Origin: PALSA-555 sp035468285
GTDB taxonomy: Bacteria; Actinomycetota; Acidimicrobiia; IMCC26256; PALSA-555
Direction of reading: 5' to 3'
NCBI GenBank assembly: GCA_035468285.1
Contig: DATISY010000148.1
Coordinates: 1-5,227 of the forward strand
DNA: 5,227 nucleotides
Shown here: piece by piece, positions 1 to 5,227 of the stretch
Numbering within the stretch: position 1 is the stretch's first letter
How the letters are laid out: every line of letters begins with the position of its first letter
Position numbers and translations under genes: made by a program
The notes under the pieces: model-generated
Told to the model about the DNA's origin: nothing
The model's input: the letters and a program-made list of their open reading frames with translations, nothing else
The model's database searches: none

Positions 1-59
1 CGCGGCGCCCCGGGCCGCCGCTCCGGCCACCGTGAGCACGCCTGTGACCTGCGAGAACA

Positions 60-137
60 TGGTCGGGCTGCCGGGACTCGAACCCGGGACCTTCGGTCCC
101 CCAGACCGACGCGCTAACCAAGCTGCGCCACAGCCCG
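60..137 (-). tRNA. tRNA-Pro, anticodon GGG
   Basis: Read on the minus strand, this folds into a complete cloverleaf. The 7-bp acceptor stem pairs CGGGCTG (137-131) with CAGCCCG (70-64). The D arm contains GGTTAG. The anticodon stem is TCGGT/ACCGA with the 7-base loop CTGGGGG, which places GGG at positions 34-36 with G37 after it, as expected for tRNA-Pro reading CCC/CCU. The T arm is CCGGG-TTCGAGT-CCCGG. The discriminator base is A (63), and the CCA tail is encoded in the DNA (62-60). No intron or mismatched stem pair is visible. It lies downstream of the small membrane-protein gene on the same strand but probably has its own promoter. Confidence 0.97.
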
Positions 138-138
138 T

Positions 139-154
139 CGGCGTGTGTGCGCCG
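139..154 (-). other. short GC hairpin between the zinc-ribbon gene and the tRNA
   Basis: A perfect 5-bp inverted repeat, CGGCG (139-143) and CGCCG (150-154), encloses a 6-base loop of alternating T and G. It could be a weak stem in the tRNA precursor leader, or a weak terminator for the gene ending at 187. There is no U-run after it in either direction, so I do not call it an intrinsic terminator. In DNA this GC-rich, such short stems also arise by chance. Confidence 0.25.
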
Positions 155-161
155 GAGCGTG

Positions 162-167
162 ATGGTA
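162..167 (-). promoter_or_regulatory. possible -10 element for the tRNA-Pro gene
   Basis: The minus strand reads TACCAT (167 to 162), matching the actinobacterial TANNNT -10 pattern. It lies 24 bases before the mature tRNA 5' end, so transcription would start roughly 15-18 bases upstream of the tRNA, a normal distance. No convincing -35 hexamer is present at 16-18 bases, so this rests on one short motif plus position. Confidence 0.25.
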
Positions 168-186
168 TCGGAGGGGTCGTGGGGGC

Positions 187-456
187 TTAGAGGTGGTGGA
201 CGACCCATTCGACGCCTTGGAGGGCGCGGTACCCGAGGTAGATGGCGAGGGCGCCGAGCATGAGCTTGAAGTGCCAGGGAACGGGGTCGAGGGGGTCGTC
301 GGTGTCGGGTTGCGTCCCGGGTGCGGGGGTGGCGTCGACGCTGGGGGCGGGTTGGGCGCGGCCGGCGTCGACGGTGTTGCCGCAGGTGGGGCCGGTGCCG
401 TCGACGTGGACGGTGGAGGGAGAGAGGAAGCGGTTACATGCCGCGCACCAGGGCAT
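187..456 (-). CDS. small zinc-ribbon protein with one C-terminal membrane helix, function unknown
   Basis: 89 residues. The N-terminus (1-28) looks like a degenerate zinc ribbon. It has a CxxC pair at C4/C7 and, after a short loop, the segment GPTCG with C25. Zinc ribbons of this shape usually end in CPxCG, so the first cysteine of the second pair is replaced by glycine (G22). A Pro/Asp/Thr-rich linker (33-60) follows, then a hydrophobic segment around 63-79 starting at PWHFKLMLGAL, and a short tail ending WVVHHL. This fits a cytoplasmic metal-binding head anchored by a single membrane helix. From memory, similar small proteins with a PWHFKL helix occur in actinobacteria; the role is unknown. 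The ATG at 456 directly precedes the first CxxC and has GAGG just upstream. The gene begins 69 bases after der on the same strand and may be the end of its transcript. Confidence 0.75.
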   Translation of the reverse strand: MPWCAACNRFLSPSTVHVDGTGPTCGNTVDAGRAQPAPSVDATPAPGTQPDTDDPLDPVPWHFKLMLGALAIYLGYRALQGVEWVVHHL

Positions 457-525
457 GTCCTCATTTGACCAGACGGCGCTCGGTTGACCGGGCGCGCCGG
501 CCGGGGGCCGCGCCGGGGTGTCGGG

Positions 526-1854
526 TCAGCCGGCGCGGCGGCGGACGCGGAGTTTGAGGGGGGCGGGGCCGAGCTCGAACGATTCGCGGATGCGGCGTTC
601 GAGGTAGCGGAGGTAGGTGGCGGGGAGCACGTCGGTGGTGAAGAGGGTGACGGTCGGCGGGTCGGTGGCACCTTGGGTGGCGAAGAGGACGCGGGGCCGT
701 TTGCGGTGGACGACGGGGGGCGGGTGGGCGGCTTGGGCGTCTTGGACGACGCGGTTGAGCGCGGCGGTGGGGACCCGACGGTGGTAGGCCTCTTCGGCTT
801 CGCGGAGGGCGGGGAGGATGCGCCCGACGCTGCGGCCGCTCTGCGCGGATGCTTTGAGGACGGGGGCGTACCCGAGGAAGCCGAGCCGGTCGGCGACGTC
901 GGCGAGGACGGCGCGCCGTTGGTCGGCGTCGGGGTCGAGGAGGTCCCACTTGTTGAGGATGACGACGATGGCGGTGCCGGCGGCGTCGATGCGTTCGGCG
1001 AGGCGTTGGTCCTGGTGGGTGACGCCGACGGACGCGTCGATGACGAGCAGCGCGGCGTCGGCGCGGTTGACGGCTTCGAGGGCGCGGACGAGCCCGTAGT
1101 ACTCGGTGGGCTCGTCGATGCGGCTGCGGCGCCGCATCCCGGCGGTGTCGACGAACCGGAGGGGCCCGTCGGGGGTGTCGACGACGGTGTCGATGGCGTC
1201 GCGGGTGGTGCCGGGCTCGTCGTGGACGACGGTGCGCTCGTCGCCGACGAGCCGGTTGAAGAGGGTGGACTTCCCGACGTTGGGTCGACCGACGATCGCG
1301 ATGGAGAACAGCTGGGGGCCCTCGGGGGCGACGTCGGCTTCGGCGGGGAGGGCGGCGACGACCGCGTCGAGGAGGTCGCCGCTGCCCCGCCCGTGGATGG
1401 CGGAGACGGGGATGGCGTCACCGAGCCCGAGGCCAGCGAAGGCCCACAGGTCGGTCTCGCGTCGGTCGTCGTCGACCTTGTTGGCGACGACGAGGACAGG
1501 ATGGTCGGAGCGTTGGAGGAGCCGGGCGACGCGGGCGTCTTCGTCGGTGATGCCGACGGCGGCGTCGACGACGAGGAGGAGCACGTCGGCGTCGGTCATG
1601 GCCCGCTCGGCTTGGGCGCTGACGGCGCGGGTGAGCGCGCGGGCGTCGTCGGTGGCGATGTCGGGGGGGAGCCAGCCGCCGGTGTCGACGATCCGGAACG
1701 GCCGGCCTTGCCATTCGGCTTCGAGTTCTTTGCGGTCGCGGGTGACGCCGGGGCGTTCCTGGACGATGGCGCGCCGGCCACCGACGATGCGGTTGACGAG
1801 GGTCGACTTGCCGACGTTGGGTCGGCCGATGACCGCGACGGTGGGGAGCGTCAC
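526..1854 (-). CDS. der: ribosome biogenesis GTPase Der (EngA)
   Basis: 442 residues, within the usual Der range. Der is the only common bacterial GTPase with two tandem G domains; it acts in late assembly and stability of the 50S ribosomal subunit in the cytoplasm. G domain 1 shows GRPNVGKST (10-18), PGVTRD with the switch threonine (35-40), DTGG (57-60), NKVD (125-128) and SAIHG (151-155). G domain 2 shows GRPNVGKST (189-197), PGTTRDA (214-220), DTAG (236-239), NKWD (301-304) and SAQSG (336-340). The C-terminal part (about 350-442) is the KH-like RNA-binding domain, ending in a basic tail RVRRRAG. I chose the GTG at 1854-1852 because it puts the first beta strand and P-loop at the normal distance from the N-terminus. 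It overlaps the stop codon of the upstream gene as GTGA. There is no clear Shine-Dalgarno sequence, so translation probably depends on coupling. All GTPase motifs are intact. Confidence 0.97.
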   Translation of the reverse strand: MTLPTVAVIGRPNVGKSTLVNRIVGGRRAIVQERPGVTRDRKELEAEWQGRPFRIVDTGGWLPPDIATDDARALTRAVSAQAERAMTDADVLLLVVDAAVGITDEDARVARLLQRSDHPVLVVANKVDDDRRETDLWAFAGLGLGDAIPVSAIHGRGSGDLLDAVVAALPAEADVAPEGPQLFSIAIVGRPNVGKSTLFNRLVGDERTVVHDEPGTTRDAIDTVVDTPDGPLRFVDTAGMRRRSRIDEPTEYYGLVRALEAVNRADAALLVIDASVGVTHQDQRLAERIDAAGTAIVVILNKWDLLDPDADQRRAVLADVADRLGFLGYAPVLKASAQSGRSVGRILPALREAEEAYHRRVPTAALNRVVQDAQAAHPPPVVHRKRPRVLFATQGATDPPTVTLFTTDVLPATYLRYLERRIRESFELGPAPLKLRVRRRAG

Positions 1855-3221
1855 GCCAGCGCCGCGACGAGGGACGCCCCGTCGGTGGCGACGACCTCGA
1901 CGGGGCGGGGCAGGTCGGTGACGGTCTGCCCGTCGAGGAACTGGTCCCGGGAGAGCACGACGTCGGGGAGGAGGTACCGGTCGGTGGTGGGTTCGGTGTC
2001 GAGCGCGGCGGCGACGTCGGTGCCGGTGAGGAGGCCGGTCACCGCGATGTTGCCGCCGAAGAACCGGTTGGGGACGGCGATGACGCGCACGGGGACCCCG
2101 GCGTGCGCGCTGAGCTCGGGGACGAGGGGCGCGAGGACGCGGGCGCCGTACTCGCCGGTGACGATCCCGACCGGCGCGGGCCGCGTGGGGGCTTGGTCGA
2201 TGGTGATGCGCCGGGGGGCGCGGTACCCGGTGGCGGGGGCGCCGTCGACCCACGCGAAGAACCCGGATGGCGGTCGCCGCCCGACGAGGTCGTCGCCGGC
2301 GAGGGCGCGGCGCACCTCGGTGAGGAAGGTGGGGACCATGCCGATCCCGTTCTCGTGCTGCGCGAAGCCGTCGTACGCGTCGGGGTCGGGGAACGGGCGG
2401 CCGGCGAGGAGGTAGTACTCGTCGGCGGCGTAGGCGAGGCGGCGGCCGAGCGCGTCGACGAACCGGGCCTGCCAGCGTTCGATCTGGTCGAGGACGCGGG
2501 CCGCGTCGGCGGTCGTGTGGGGCCGCAGGGTCGGTTCCGGCGAGTGGGCGCCGACCCCGACCGGCACGGCGGCGACGGTCGCGAGCCGCGGGTACCGGTC
2601 GAGGATCCCGAGGAGGGTGTCGTCGAGCGCGGGCCCGTCGTTGCGTCCGGGGCAGACGACGATCTGGCCGTGGACCTCGACACCGGCGTCGAGGAGCGCG
2701 GCGAGCCACCGGAGGCTGGTCGCGCCCCGCCGGTTGCGGAGCAGCTGGGCTCGCAGCTCGGGGTCGGTGGCGTGGATGCTGACGTAGAGGGGACCGAGAC
2801 CTTCGGTGACGACACGCTCGAGGTCCGCTTCGGTGAAACGGGTGAGGGTGGTGAAGTTGCCGTAGAGGAACGACAGCCGGTAGTCGTCGTCCTTGAGGTA
2901 GAGGCTGCGCCGCATCCCCTTCGGGAGCTGGTAGATGAAGCAGAAGGGGCAGTGGTTGTCACACGTCCGGACCTGGTCGAACACCGGAGTGGAGAGCTCC
3001 ATCCCGAGGGGCTCCCCGTCGAGCTTGTCGATTCGGAACCGGTGCGGGGCGCCGTCGCGGCGCACGTCGAGGTCGACGGTGGCCTCGTCGGCTTGGAGCT
3101 GGTACCGGATGACGTCGCGCACCGTCTCACCGTTGAGCGCAACGAGCTCGTCCCCGGGACGGATCCCGGCCTGCGAAGCGGGCGAGCCGGGTGCGACCGC
3201 CACCACCCGAGCGGCAGTCAT
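1851..3221 (-). CDS. PDZ-radical SAM-DUF512 family protein
   Basis: 456 residues. The N-terminus (about 1-60) is a PDZ-like domain with the signature PGSPASQAGIRPGDELVALN. A radical SAM core follows, with the cluster motif CDNHCPFC (C87, C91, C94; spacing CX3CX2C, as in canonical radical SAM enzymes). Later segments include YVSIHATDPELR (146-157) and GQIVVCPGRNDG (185-196), typical of this family's barrel. The C-terminal DUF512 region has NRFFGGNIAVTGLLTGTD (385-402) and QFLDG (427-431). The reaction is unknown; a [4Fe-4S] cluster cleaving S-adenosylmethionine is expected from the family. The ATG at 3221 gives a full PDZ domain. A TAGACT -10-like element ends only six bases before it, suggesting a leaderless or nearly leaderless mRNA. 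The gene overlaps der by four bases. Proximity of DUF512 genes to der is known in other Gram-positive bacteria, which hints at a link to ribosome or RNA metabolism, unproven. Confidence 0.93.
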   Translation of the reverse strand: MTAARVVAVAPGSPASQAGIRPGDELVALNGETVRDVIRYQLQADEATVDLDVRRDGAPHRFRIDKLDGEPLGMELSTPVFDQVRTCDNHCPFCFIYQLPKGMRRSLYLKDDDYRLSFLYGNFTTLTRFTEADLERVVTEGLGPLYVSIHATDPELRAQLLRNRRGATSLRWLAALLDAGVEVHGQIVVCPGRNDGPALDDTLLGILDRYPRLATVAAVPVGVGAHSPEPTLRPHTTADAARVLDQIERWQARFVDALGRRLAYAADEYYLLAGRPFPDPDAYDGFAQHENGIGMVPTFLTEVRRALAGDDLVGRRPPSGFFAWVDGAPATGYRAPRRITIDQAPTRPAPVGIVTGEYGARVLAPLVPELSAHAGVPVRVIAVPNRFFGGNIAVTGLLTGTDVAAALDTEPTTDRYLLPDVVLSRDQFLDGQTVTDLPRPVEVVATDGASLVAALA

Positions 3222-3227
3222 CCCTTG

Positions 3228-3233
3228 AGTCTA
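3228..3233 (-). promoter_or_regulatory. -10 element for the DUF512-der transcript, likely leaderless
   Basis: The minus strand reads TAGACT (3233 to 3228), a good TANNNT -10. Six bases (CAAGGG) separate it from the ATG at 3221, so the expected transcription start falls on or next to the A of the start codon. This is the usual geometry of leaderless actinobacterial genes. No strong -35 is seen. The alternative reading, that AAGGG is a Shine-Dalgarno sequence, is weak because it directly abuts the ATG. Confidence 0.45.
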
Positions 3234-3253
3234 CGGGCCGGGAGACCGACCGG

Positions 3254-3259
3254 TACCCT
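3254..3259 (+). promoter_or_regulatory. -10 element for ispH, short or no leader
   Basis: TACCCT fits the TANNNT -10 pattern and ends nine bases before the ispH ATG at 3269, giving a leader of zero to a few bases. A TTGAGT at 3225-3230 resembles a -35 but the gap is 23 bases, too long for a standard sigma-70-type promoter. The element sits in the same 47-base spacer as the opposite-strand promoter of the DUF512 gene. Confidence 0.35.
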
Positions 3260-3268
3260 CGGGACCGG

Positions 3269-4351
3269 ATGACGACACCCGAGACCACACGCGTCGAGCG
3301 GGTCCTCCTCGCGGAGCCCCGCGGGTTCTGCGCCGGCGTCGAGATGGCGATCAAGGCGCTGGCCTGGATGGTGCGGATCTTCTAGCCGCCCGTGTACTGC
3401 TATCACGAGATCGTCCACAACCGGCTGGTGGTGGACCGGTTCCGGCGCCTCGGGGTGGTGTTCGTCGACGATCTCGACGCCGTCCCCGCGGGTGCGCCGC
3501 TCATGCTCTCGGCGCACGGCTCCGCGCCCGAGATCGTCGCCGCCGCCCAGGAGCACGACCGCTTTGTGGTGAACGCGGTGTGCCCACTCGTCACGAAGGT
3601 CCACCACGAAGCCAAGGTGCGGGCCAACAAGGGGTACACGGTCCTCTACGTCGGCCACGCCGGCCACGACGAGGCCGTCGGGACCCTCGCCGTCGCCCCC
3701 GACGCGATGCGCCTCGTCGAGCACGACACCGACCTCGCCGCCGCGATCGACACCGTCGAGGACCCGGCACGTGTCGCGCTCCTCGCCCAGACGACCCTCG
3801 CCCTCCACGACTGGGAGGGGATCATGGATCAGGCCCGGGACCGGTTCCCGGACCTGTGGACCGCGACGCGCGACGACCTGTGCTTCGCGACCACGAACCG
3901 ACAAGCCGCGCTGCGGGTCATCGCGACACGCGCCGACGCGGTGGTCGTGATCGGCAGCGCCAACTCCTCCAACACCCTCGCGCTGGTCAAGGTGGCCGTC
4001 GACGCGGGCTGTGACCGGGTGCTGCGCGTCGACGGCCCCGACGAGCTCGACCTCGACGCCCTCGGCCCCGCGCACGTCGTCGGCGTCACCGCGGGGGCGA
4101 GCGCCCCCGAGGACATCGTCCAGGCCGTCGTCGACCGGCTCGACCCCACCGAGGGGGTGGATCCGGTGTTCGTCACCGACGAGACCGAGTACTTCCCACC
4201 GCCCCGGGAGCTGCGGGAGCTGATGCCCGCGCTCGACGCGCTGGCCGCGCTCGTGACCGGCGGGAACCCGAACCCCGAGCCGCGTGCCGGGCCGCTCATC
4301 GACGACCGGGGCGCCGACGCGTCACGCGTGCTCGCGGACCTCGCCGGGTAG
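3269..4351 (+). CDS. ispH: 4-hydroxy-3-methylbut-2-enyl diphosphate reductase IspH, interrupted by an in-frame TAG
   Basis: 360 codons plus stop if the internal TAG is read through. IspH is the [4Fe-4S] enzyme that makes IPP and DMAPP from HMBPP in the last step of the MEP pathway. The three cluster ligands are present: C21 in PRGFCAG, C105 in AVCPLVTKVH, and C205 in DDLCFATTNRQ. Substrate residues are also present: H50 in HEIVHN, H83 in SAHG, and H133/E135 in GHDEAVGT (E. coli H41, H74, H124, E126). The ATG at 3269 places C21 close to the expected N-terminus. Codon 39 is TAG (3383-3385), in the short loop between helix 1 and PPVYCYHEIVHN, where E. coli has Gly in YGAP. Frame is identical on both sides, so this is a substitution and not a frameshift. 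A restart at the in-frame GTG 3392 would lose C21 and has no ribosome site. About 40 residues extend past the usual PPRELR end. The gene faces plsC and overlaps its end by 30 bases. Confidence 0.93.
3383..3385 (+). other. in-frame TAG within ispH (codon 39)
   Basis: The codons around it read ATC TTC TAG CCG CCC GTG TAC. The conserved IspH sequence is continuous across it, with no base gained or lost. TAG is one change from GAG (Glu), AAG (Lys), CAG (Gln), TCG (Ser), TTG (Leu), TGG (Trp), TAC or TAT (Tyr); GAG is the likeliest ancestor given the strong use of G-ending codons, though Gly is common at this position in the family. Whether it is a true nonsense mutation, a suppressed codon or an error in the sequence cannot be told from the window. 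Confidence 0.9.
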
Positions 4352-4981
4352 CGCCGTCCCCGCCCGGACGCGGGCCTCGTCGAAGCACGCCTGGAGCCGC
4401 TCGGCGAGCCGGGCGGTGAACGCCGCCACATCGGAGCGCCGCTTCGGTGACCATCCTTCCTCCGGGAGGACGGGCTCCCCCACCACGACCACGACCCGGT
4501 GCAGACGGGGCAGCACCTTCCCGCTGGGCAGGATCTCCTCGCTGCCGCCGACCCCGACGGGCACGATCGCGACCCCGCGCTTCAACGCCAGGTACGCGAC
4601 ACCGTGGAACAGCTCCCCGAGCGTCGGGCCCCGCCGGCGCGTCCCCTCCGGGAAGATCGCGAGCGGGTCCCCCTCGGCGAGCACCGCGTCGCAGGCCCGC
4701 AGCGCGGCCCGGTCGGTCGTGCCCCGCTCGACGGGGATGCCACCGAGCCGCGGGAACAACGCGCCGCCGATCCGCGACGAGAACAGCTCCTGCTTGGCGA
4801 GGAACCGGATCCGCCGGCGGGTGACGAACGCCGTGAACGGCACGTCGAGGATCGACCGGTGCGACGGCGCCAGGATGTAGGGCCCCGAGCCGGGGACACG
4901 GTCGCGGCCGATCACCCGGACCCGGAAGATGACCCGGCAGAGCCCGACCACCAGGTCGCGCACCACCCGCCAGAAGATCAT
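4322..4981 (-). CDS. plsC: 1-acyl-sn-glycerol-3-phosphate acyltransferase (PlsC family)
   Basis: 219 residues, typical for a compact PlsC. The family transfers an acyl chain to lysophosphatidic acid to form phosphatidic acid, at the inner face of the cytoplasmic membrane. The four acyltransferase blocks are in order: SHRSILD with the catalytic HX4D pair (H41, D46), GGIPVER (80-86), FPEGTR (110-115) and IVPVGV (139-144). The N-terminal 25 residues are hydrophobic with interspersed Arg, consistent with membrane association. The ATG at 4981 overlaps the stop of cmk as ATGA, and no Shine-Dalgarno sequence is visible, so translational coupling to cmk is likely. The C-terminal ten codons or so overlap the end of the opposing ispH. 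The acyl donor (acyl-CoA or acyl-ACP) and exact acceptor cannot be read from the sequence. Confidence 0.93.
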   Translation of the reverse strand: MIFWRVVRDLVVGLCRVIFRVRVIGRDRVPGSGPYILAPSHRSILDVPFTAFVTRRRIRFLAKQELFSSRIGGALFPRLGGIPVERGTTDRAALRACDAVLAEGDPLAIFPEGTRRRGPTLGELFHGVAYLALKRGVAIVPVGVGGSEEILPSGKVLPRLHRVVVVVGEPVLPEEGWSPKRRSDVAAFTARLAERLQACFDEARVRAGTALPGEVREHA

Positions 4982-5227
4982 CGGGGCGCGCCCGTGCGCG
5001 CCCGGACCTGCTCCACGATCTCGGCCACGACGTCGTCGACGGCCCGGCCGGTGGTGTCGATGACCATCGCGTCGGCCGCCGCGATGAGTGGGGACGCGGC
5101 CCGCGTCGAGTCGAGCCGGTCGCGCCGCTCGAGGTCCTCGCGGACGGTCTCGACGCTGACCGTGCTCGCGGGGTCGGCCTCGTCGCGTCGGCGGCGGGCC
5201 CGCTCGGCCTCCGACGCGGTGAGGAAC
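4978..5227 (-). CDS. cmk: cytidylate kinase, C-terminal part (gene cut by window edge)
   Basis: Translation of the minus strand from the right edge to the TGA at 4980-4978 gives 82 residues starting FLTASEAERARRRRDEA. FLTAS followed by an Arg-rich stretch matches the lid region of bacterial cytidylate kinase. The block RRDRLDSTR then SPLIAAADAMVIDTT is the family's C-terminal signature; the R-x3-D-x2-R spacing equals E. coli R181, D185 and R188, which contact CMP. The enzyme phosphorylates CMP and dCMP with ATP in the cytoplasm. The P-loop half is outside the window. The stop overlaps the plsC start by four bases, so the two are surely co-transcribed. Confidence 0.93.
   Translation of the reverse strand, partial: FLTASEAERARRRRDEADPASTVSVETVREDLERRDRLDSTRAASPLIAAADAMVIDTTGRAVDDVVAEIVEQVRARTGAPR

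Noticed and set aside
2..21. GCGGCG/CGCCGC inverted repeat downstream of the tRNA, as its terminator.
   Set aside because: It is at the window edge, no U-run is visible, and the sequence beyond position 1 is missing, so it cannot be judged.
60..137. tRNA-Pro as an integration (att) site for a mobile element.
   Set aside because: No integrase gene and no repeat of the tRNA 3' end appears in the window, and the neighbours are housekeeping genes.
491..514. A 6-bp inverted repeat (GGCGCG/CGCGCC) between der and the small protein gene, as a terminator.
   Set aside because: The loop is 12 bases, there is no U-run on the minus strand, and GC-rich DNA produces such pairs often.
484..2415. A 643-codon open frame on the plus strand across der and half of the DUF512 gene.
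   Set aside because: It is antisense to two well-recognised genes and its Gly/Asp/Val/Glu-rich translation is the mirror of their GC-biased codons. It shows no family motif.
1855..2709. An upstream open extension of the der frame inside the DUF512 gene, which would make a 727-residue protein.
   Set aside because: The extension is an Arg/Pro-rich out-of-frame translation of the radical SAM gene with no domain. The GTG at 1854 gives a normal Der length.
3191..3385. A 64-codon open frame ending at the internal TAG, starting from a GTG within the DUF512 gene.
   Set aside because: It is the N-terminal piece of ispH with a spurious upstream extension. The ATG at 3269 gives the usual IspH N-terminus.
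3392..4351. ispH as a shorter 319-residue gene starting at GTG 3392.
   Set aside because: It would lack the first iron-sulfur cysteine and the PRGFCAG motif, which are encoded in frame just upstream, and there is no ribosome site before this GTG.

Overview
The window is a very GC-rich stretch of bacterial chromosome. Codon third positions are almost all G or C, genes are tightly packed, and start/stop overlaps are of the GTGA/ATGA type. Together with the protein sequences this fits a high-GC Actinomycetota, plausibly an Acidimicrobiia-like lineage. The lineage is an inference from composition, gene order and protein style; no marker here fixes it.

Layout. A proline tRNA (anticodon GGG, CCA encoded) lies at 60-137 on the minus strand. 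Next to it is a small zinc-ribbon/one-helix membrane protein (187-456, minus). Then come the ribosome-assembly GTPase gene der (526-1854, minus) and a PDZ-radical SAM-DUF512 protein gene (1851-3221, minus), overlapping by four bases. A 47-base divergent spacer separates these from ispH (3269-4351, plus), the last enzyme of the MEP isoprenoid pathway. ispH runs head-on into plsC (4322-4981, minus; 1-acylglycerol-3-phosphate acyltransferase), with a 30-base overlap of the 3' ends. plsC is coupled by a four-base overlap to cmk (cytidylate kinase), of which only the C-terminal part is inside the window (from 4978 to the right edge).

This is a housekeeping neighbourhood. cmk, plsC, ispH and der are commonly found near one another in Gram-positive-type bacteria, joining nucleotide, phospholipid and isoprenoid synthesis to ribosome assembly. 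Two things stand out. ispH is on the opposite strand from all its partners. It also carries an in-frame TAG at codon 39 (3383-3385), although the reading frame, the three iron-sulfur cysteines and the other catalytic residues are intact on both sides. The TAG is most simply one substitution (a real nonsense mutation or a sequence error), but readthrough should be tested because the enzyme is normally essential. I found no defence system, mobile element, CRISPR array or clearly new multi-gene system.

No gene-free stretch exceeds 300 bases. Positions 1-59, 138-186, 457-525 and 3222-3268 are short spacers.
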